Below, piece by piece: positions 54,488-59,955 of a DNA stretch of 59,955 bases. The stretch lies in contig JAUIGU010000024.1 in assembly GCA_030432595.1 (NCBI GenBank), positions 1-59,955 on the forward strand, in the 5' to 3' direction. Origin of the DNA: Phycisphaerae bacterium (GTDB lineage Bacteria; Planctomycetota; Phycisphaerae; Phycisphaerales; Phycisphaeraceae). Positions within the stretch are counted from its first letter, which is position 1, and each line of letters opens with the position of its first letter. The notes under the pieces were generated by a model. It made no database searches and had not been told where the DNA came from. It worked only from the letters and a program-made list of their open reading frames with translations. A program made the position numbers and the translations under genes.

Positions 54488-55033
54488 ATGCGATTCGGCA
54501 TCCGTGAAATGCTCTACCTGCTCGTGCTGATCGGCGTGATGGTCGGCGCGTACTTCGTCGTGCTCTCGCCCATGGACGGCAAGATCCAGGCCTACAAGGA
54601 CGACACCGCCTCCAAGCACGTCACCCTCGGCGAGCTGAACAAGGCCAAGAGCACCTACCCCGACTTCGACGCCGAGATCAAGCGCCTCGAAGAGGCCCGC
54701 GAGGCGTTCGAGCGCAAGCTGCCCAATCGCCGCGAGGTCGAGGTGATCCTCGGGCAGATCTGGGAGATCGCCAAGGACCAGCGGCTGCAGGTCAAGAGCA
54801 TCGTCCCCGACAAGTCCATCGAAGCCGCCGAGTACGACGAGCTGCCCATCAAGGTGCAGATCGAAGGCGACTTCGACGGGTACTACGCCTTCATCAAGCG
54901 CATCGAGGAGCTGCCCCGCATCACCAAGATGCCGCGCATCCACATCGAGAAGATCAACAACGAGGCGGACGGCACGGTGCGGACCGAGCTGCGGCTGAGC
55001 ATCTTCTTCCGCGGCGAGAACTCGACCGCCTGA
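54488..55033 (+). CDS. pilO: PilO-like pilus assembly protein
   Basis: 181 aa, ATG at 54488. A single N-terminal membrane helix (MLYLLVLIGVMVGAYFVVLS), a coiled coil (EIKRLEEAREAFERKLPNRR) and a ferredoxin-like periplasmic domain with IKVQIEGDFDGYYAFIKRIE, the PilO signature, and a strand MPRIHIEKI. It dimerises with PilN in the platform that connects the cytoplasmic ATPase to the outer parts. Confidence 0.87.
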   Translation: MRFGIREMLYLLVLIGVMVGAYFVVLSPMDGKIQAYKDDTASKHVTLGELNKAKSTYPDFDAEIKRLEEAREAFERKLPNRREVEVILGQIWEIAKDQRLQVKSIVPDKSIEAAEYDELPIKVQIEGDFDGYYAFIKRIEELPRITKMPRIHIEKINNEADGTVRTELRLSIFFRGENSTA

Positions 55034-55097
55034 CCCGCGCCGCCACGCCACCCCACCCGCGCCCGACGCGCCACCCCGTGAGAAGACGGAGACCCGT

Positions 55098-55880
55098 ATG
55101 TTCAAGAACAAGTCCCAGGCCGACGACTTCGACGCCGTGCCGGAAAAGAACGGCGAAGACGCCGCCGTCAGCATGCCCCTGCTGGGGGCGCTCAACGGCA
55201 CCGGGCAGGACGACGTGGCCGGCGAGCTGGAGTTCGACGGCGCCGACGAGAACAAACGCATCGCCACGCAGTCGGCGCTGCTGATCGTCATCGTCGCGCT
55301 CATCGCGGGCGGGCTGTTGTTCGGCATGCGTCTGACGCAGCGCGGCAACAACGCCCAGACCGAGACCGAGCAGCTCACCAAGATCCAGACCTTCATCCGC
55401 AAGGCCGAGAACCCGGGCCTGGTCGATAAGACCGACGCGCAGCACCCCGACAACCTCAAGGGCCTGTTTGCCGACACCGACACCATCGTCAGCAAGATCG
55501 CCACCGAGTACCCCGAGAAGGCGGTCGATCTCGGCGACGTGCAGAAGAACCCGTTCCAGCTCGCCATGCTGGGCGGCGGCGACAGCGAGCCGACCCTCGA
55601 CGACACGGAGCGCCAGCGCGCCCAAGTCTTTACGGCGCTCGACAACGAGTTTCGCGGGTTCGAGCTGCAGAGCATCATGGGCTCGGGCCGGCGCAGCGTC
55701 GCCGTGATCGACGGCGAGATCTACCGCGTCGGTCAACGCATCGGCAGCTTCACCGTCGCCGGCATCCAGGCCGGACGGGTCGGGCTGCTCCCGGCGATCG
55801 TCGAAGACCGCCGGCCCGAAGACCCGCGCTACATCCTCGAGCTGCAGTCCGAGGCCGGCATCGACGCCGGGCTCCGCTAA
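55098..55880 (+). CDS. PilP/GspC-like pilus assembly protein
   Basis: 260 aa, ATG at 55098. An acidic cytoplasmic N-region of about 55 residues, one membrane helix (LLIVIVALIAGGLLFGM), then a periplasmic region. The end (ELQSIMGSGRRSVAVIDGEI and YRVGQRIGSFTVAGI) is the homology-region-like beta domain of PilP/GspC proteins that contacts the secretin. PilP is usually a lipoprotein without a membrane helix, so this one is closer to GspC in layout. No secretin gene is adjacent. Confidence 0.75.
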   Translation: MFKNKSQADDFDAVPEKNGEDAAVSMPLLGALNGTGQDDVAGELEFDGADENKRIATQSALLIVIVALIAGGLLFGMRLTQRGNNAQTETEQLTKIQTFIRKAENPGLVDKTDAQHPDNLKGLFADTDTIVSKIATEYPEKAVDLGDVQKNPFQLAMLGGGDSEPTLDDTERQRAQVFTALDNEFRGFELQSIMGSGRRSVAVIDGEIYRVGQRIGSFTVAGIQAGRVGLLPAIVEDRRPEDPRYILELQSEAGIDAGLR

Positions 55881-55920
55881 GCCGCGCCCCACGCACCGCC
55901 CGGGAAAGGGAGACCCCGCG

Positions 55921-57834
<1,914 letters not shown>

Positions 57835-57908
57835 CCCGCATCCGTTGAGCGGACACAAGGCCACCGACGCCATCGGCGACCGGGTACTCACCATCGCCGA
57901 TTCTCGAG

Positions 57909-57933
57909 AACCGCCGATACCACCGGCGGCTTT
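57909..57933. terminator. Possible weak hairpin between convergent genes
   Basis: CCGCCG (57911) and CGGCGG (57924) pair across a seven-base loop, followed by CTTTGT. Short and without a long T tract; its place between the pilB and membrane-protein stops is the main argument. Confidence 0.3.
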
Positions 57934-57946
57934 GTAAACGTCGCCT

Positions 57947-58465
57947 TCACGCGCGGTCCAGCGCGCACTCGACCGCGTCGCGCAGCGCGTGCATCTGGTC
58001 GTGGGCGATGCGGTGGCCCAGCCAGGACGCCCACCAGACCAGCAGCGACCCCAGCACGCCGCCCGCGGTGACCCACAGCGCGTGCGGGGGGTGTTTGAGC
58101 ATGAGCTGCGCGACGCCGAACATCGCGGCGAAGAACGCGGTGGTCAGCAGCGCGAGGTGCGTGAACATGATCGCGGTCCACAGGCTCGGGTGTGGTGAGA
58201 ACCGGCCGTGGACGCGGGTGCGCGAAGGGTTGGCGCTTGCGTCGGCTTCGGCCGCGCGGGGTTGCGCTTCGACGGTCAGCCAGGGCGACCAGAAATGTCG
58301 GTCCTGGTCCGGCACGGTGAGCATGAGGTGATGCCCGGCCCGGCGGCCGATGACCCGCCCGCCGGGGTGCCGAACGAGTTCGTCGAGCGCCGCGGCGACC
58401 TGCGCGGGGGTCAGGGACACGTCCAGGTCGAAGGTCGGCCGAACGGCCGGGGCGTGGAGCGACAT
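57947..58465 (-). CDS. Hypothetical two-helix membrane protein
   Basis: 172 aa. The first 95 residues are soluble, with VSLTPAQVAAALDELVRHPG and a beta-rich stretch (RVIGRRAGHHLMLTVPDQDR, FWSPWLTVE), followed by SPHPSLW. Two membrane helices follow (IMFTHLALLTTAFFAAMFGV and ALWVTAGGVLGSLLVWWASW), and the end is a short charged helix. I do not recognise the family. It converges on pilB. Confidence 0.7.
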   Translation of the reverse strand: MSLHAPAVRPTFDLDVSLTPAQVAAALDELVRHPGGRVIGRRAGHHLMLTVPDQDRHFWSPWLTVEAQPRAAEADASANPSRTRVHGRFSPHPSLWTAIMFTHLALLTTAFFAAMFGVAQLMLKHPPHALWVTAGGVLGSLLVWWASWLGHRIAHDQMHALRDAVECALDRA

Positions 58466-58675
58466 GGCCGGCCAGTGTCGTCGGGGCAGCGCGGCGATTC
58501 AAGGGCGTGAGGTGAGTTTTTTGTCCGTCAAATTGGGGTTTGTCCGGGGGGCTAAGCGCGCCTAAGGTCCGTTCGGTTTTCTCGATCAGACGGCCGCCCT
58601 CGACGGCAGAATCAGATACAGTCTCGATGACGTTCCCCGGGACCTTAATAACCACATTTTATGGAGGCAGGCGAG

Positions 58676-59955
58676 ATGAAAGATCCACGCAAGGGTACGG
58701 TTTCGCGCGAGGTTCGGTTCGAGACGCTGGAGCAGCGGGTGCTGCTTTCAGCGGACACCAACGCGGTTCTGCTGGGCGACTACAACGGATCCGGTCAAGT
58801 TGAGCAGGGCGATCTTGACCTCGTTTTAAGCAATTGGGGGCGTGACTTCGTCGAGGAGAACACCGCAGTACCGGCGGCCTGGGTCGTCGATCTGCCGACG
58901 GACCAGATCGAGCAGCGGGAACTGGACGCGGTGCTGCAGTTCTGGGGCCAGTCCGTGGCGCCCGACGCCGGGGACGGTAGGGTCTTGCCCCTGACCAGCG
59001 GCGAGTTCGTCCCGGCGATCCTCGGGTCGTCCAGCGATGTCGATACGTACTCCATCGACATGCAGGCCGGGGACGACCTGTTGGTGACGATCCGTGAGTT
59101 CGGCAACAACTTCACGACGATGGAAGCGACCCTCTTCGGGCCGGATAATCGCGCGGTGGAACGTGTGACATTCAACACCGGCGGTGACGTCGACCAAGTC
59201 TCCGTCACGCAAACCGGGACTTACAAGCTAGTGGTGCGCGACCCGGGCGGATCGGGTTCCGGCGCGTACCGGCTGACCGCGGTGGTGATAGACGACACCG
59301 TCGATGCCGGCAACGAAGTTCTCGACAGCGGCGAGACCTTCATCGGCACACTTAACTCCGGGGACATCGATACGTTTACCGTCGACGCGAACGTCGGCGA
59401 CGACCTGTTGTTCACCGTTCGTGAAAACGGCAACAATTTTACAACGATGGACATTTCGCTCTACGGCCCCGACGCCCAACTGATCCAGGCCGCCGAGTTC
59501 AACACCGGTGGCCGGCTCGACCGGTTCAACCTCACCCAGAGCGGGACCTACACCTACGTCGTTCGCGACAAAGAACGGACAGACACGGGGAGCTACCTCG
59601 TGACCGCGGTCGTGATCGACAACGTGATCGACACGGACAACACCGCACTGACCAGCGGCCGCACCTTAATCGCAAGCCTCGGCTCCTCGGATATCGACAC
59701 CTACACCATCGACGCCCAAGCCGGCGACGACCTGTTGTTCACCGTGCGCGAGGACGGCAACAACTTCACGACAATGGAGGTCTCGCTGTACGGTCCCGAC
59801 GCCGCCCTGATCGAGACCACCGAGTTCAGCACCGGCGGCCGGCTCGACCGGTTCAACCTCTCCCAGAGCGGGACCTACACCCTCGTCGTCAGAGACGAAG
59901 ACGGGTTCAACACCGGGCAGTACGTGGTCACCGGTGTGGTGATCGACTCTACGCC
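58676..59955 (+). CDS. LEPR-XLL surface protein with dockerin-like module and tandem 109-aa repeats (partial)
   Basis: The start is the ATG at 58676, with GGAGG upstream; the gene runs off the right edge with at least 426 aa. Residues 15-27 (RFETLEQRVLLSA) are a LEPR-XLL motif, found at the N-terminus of very large surface proteins in Planctomycetota and others. Directly after it comes the two-loop dockerin-like module otherwise seen at the C-terminus of the secreted proteins (GDYNGSGQVEQGDLDLVLSN; QIEQRELDAVLQFWG). Then come at least three tandem repeats of exactly 327 bp (109 aa), each with DTYxIDxQAGDDLLFTVRE, LYGPDA and QSGTYTLVVRD. They resemble bacterial pre-peptidase C-terminal (PPC) beta-sandwich domains. 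Confidence 0.85.
   Translation, partial: MKDPRKGTVSREVRFETLEQRVLLSADTNAVLLGDYNGSGQVEQGDLDLVLSNWGRDFVEENTAVPAAWVVDLPTDQIEQRELDAVLQFWGQSVAPDAGDGRVLPLTSGEFVPAILGSSSDVDTYSIDMQAGDDLLVTIREFGNNFTTMEATLFGPDNRAVERVTFNTGGDVDQVSVTQTGTYKLVVRDPGGSGSGAYRLTAVVIDDTVDAGNEVLDSGETFIGTLNSGDIDTFTVDANVGDDLLFTVRENGNNFTTMDISLYGPDAQLIQAAEFNTGGRLDRFNLTQSGTYTYVVRDKERTDTGSYLVTAVVIDNVIDTDNTALTSGRTLIASLGSSDIDTYTIDAQAGDDLLFTVREDGNNFTTMEVSLYGPDAALIETTEFSTGGRLDRFNLSQSGTYTLVVRDEDGFNTGQYVVTGVVIDST

Noticed and set aside
59042-59955. CRISPR array in the tandem repeats at the right end
   Set aside because: The period is 327 bp and the whole unit is coding in one frame; there are no short repeats separated by unique spacers anywhere in the window.

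Overview
The window is GC-rich (roughly two thirds or more G+C) and has the character of a Planctomycetota chromosome, most likely from the class Phycisphaerae. The main reasons are a dense run of secreted PEP-CTERM proteins with beta-helix-like repeats, a LEPR-XLL type N-terminus on a giant surface protein, a CPRCGYNL/CPECG zinc-ribbon membrane protein, a protein ending in an H-X9-DG-like prepilin-processing segment, and frequent GTG/TTG starts. This assignment is inference from gene content; no rRNA or marker tree is available here.

Layout. 1-356 is non-coding with repeats. 357-27852 is a secreted-protein region: nine PEP-CTERM proteins (one on the minus strand, eight on the plus strand), interrupted by an alpha/beta hydrolase, an AT-richer small gene and alanine racemase. 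27870-33877 holds a secreted dienelactone-hydrolase-like protein, a large exported protein with a prepilin-like tail, a cysteine-less thioredoxin-fold protein, a zinc-ribbon membrane protein and an ankyrin protein. 34031-42749 is an alpha-glucan region: GT3 glycogen synthase, an MNT/HEPN pair, a CNNM/CBS membrane protein, a GH57 branching-type enzyme, RdgB and a GH13 lipoprotein. 42843-52201 carries a TolC-family protein, a Fur-like regulator, homoserine dehydrogenase, a phosphodiester-glycosidase-domain protein, a pseudo-receiver, glutamate dehydrogenase, an SGNH hydrolase and HslU. 52529-57834 is a type IV pilus / type II secretion type operon (pilM-N-O-P-B). The right end is a membrane protein and the 5' part of a LEPR-XLL surface protein that runs off the window.

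The most interesting theme is a shared two-loop, dockerin-like module (consensus GDYNxSGQVEQxDLD...LQNWG). It occurs just before the PEP-CTERM tail in eight otherwise different exported proteins, and immediately after the LEPR-XLL signal in the last gene. The passenger domains vary (T5SS/PEP-CTERM-type beta repeats, FG-GAP plus ASPIC/UnbV, a DUF7453-like repeat fold), while the modules are nearly identical even in DNA between neighbours. This suggests a common docking or sorting system on the cell surface whose receptor is not in the window.

A second theme is a set of palindromic and interspersed repeats in the gaps between genes. Several of them reach into coding sequence: three genes end inside repeats, and alanine racemase carries a 24-bp palindrome in frame.
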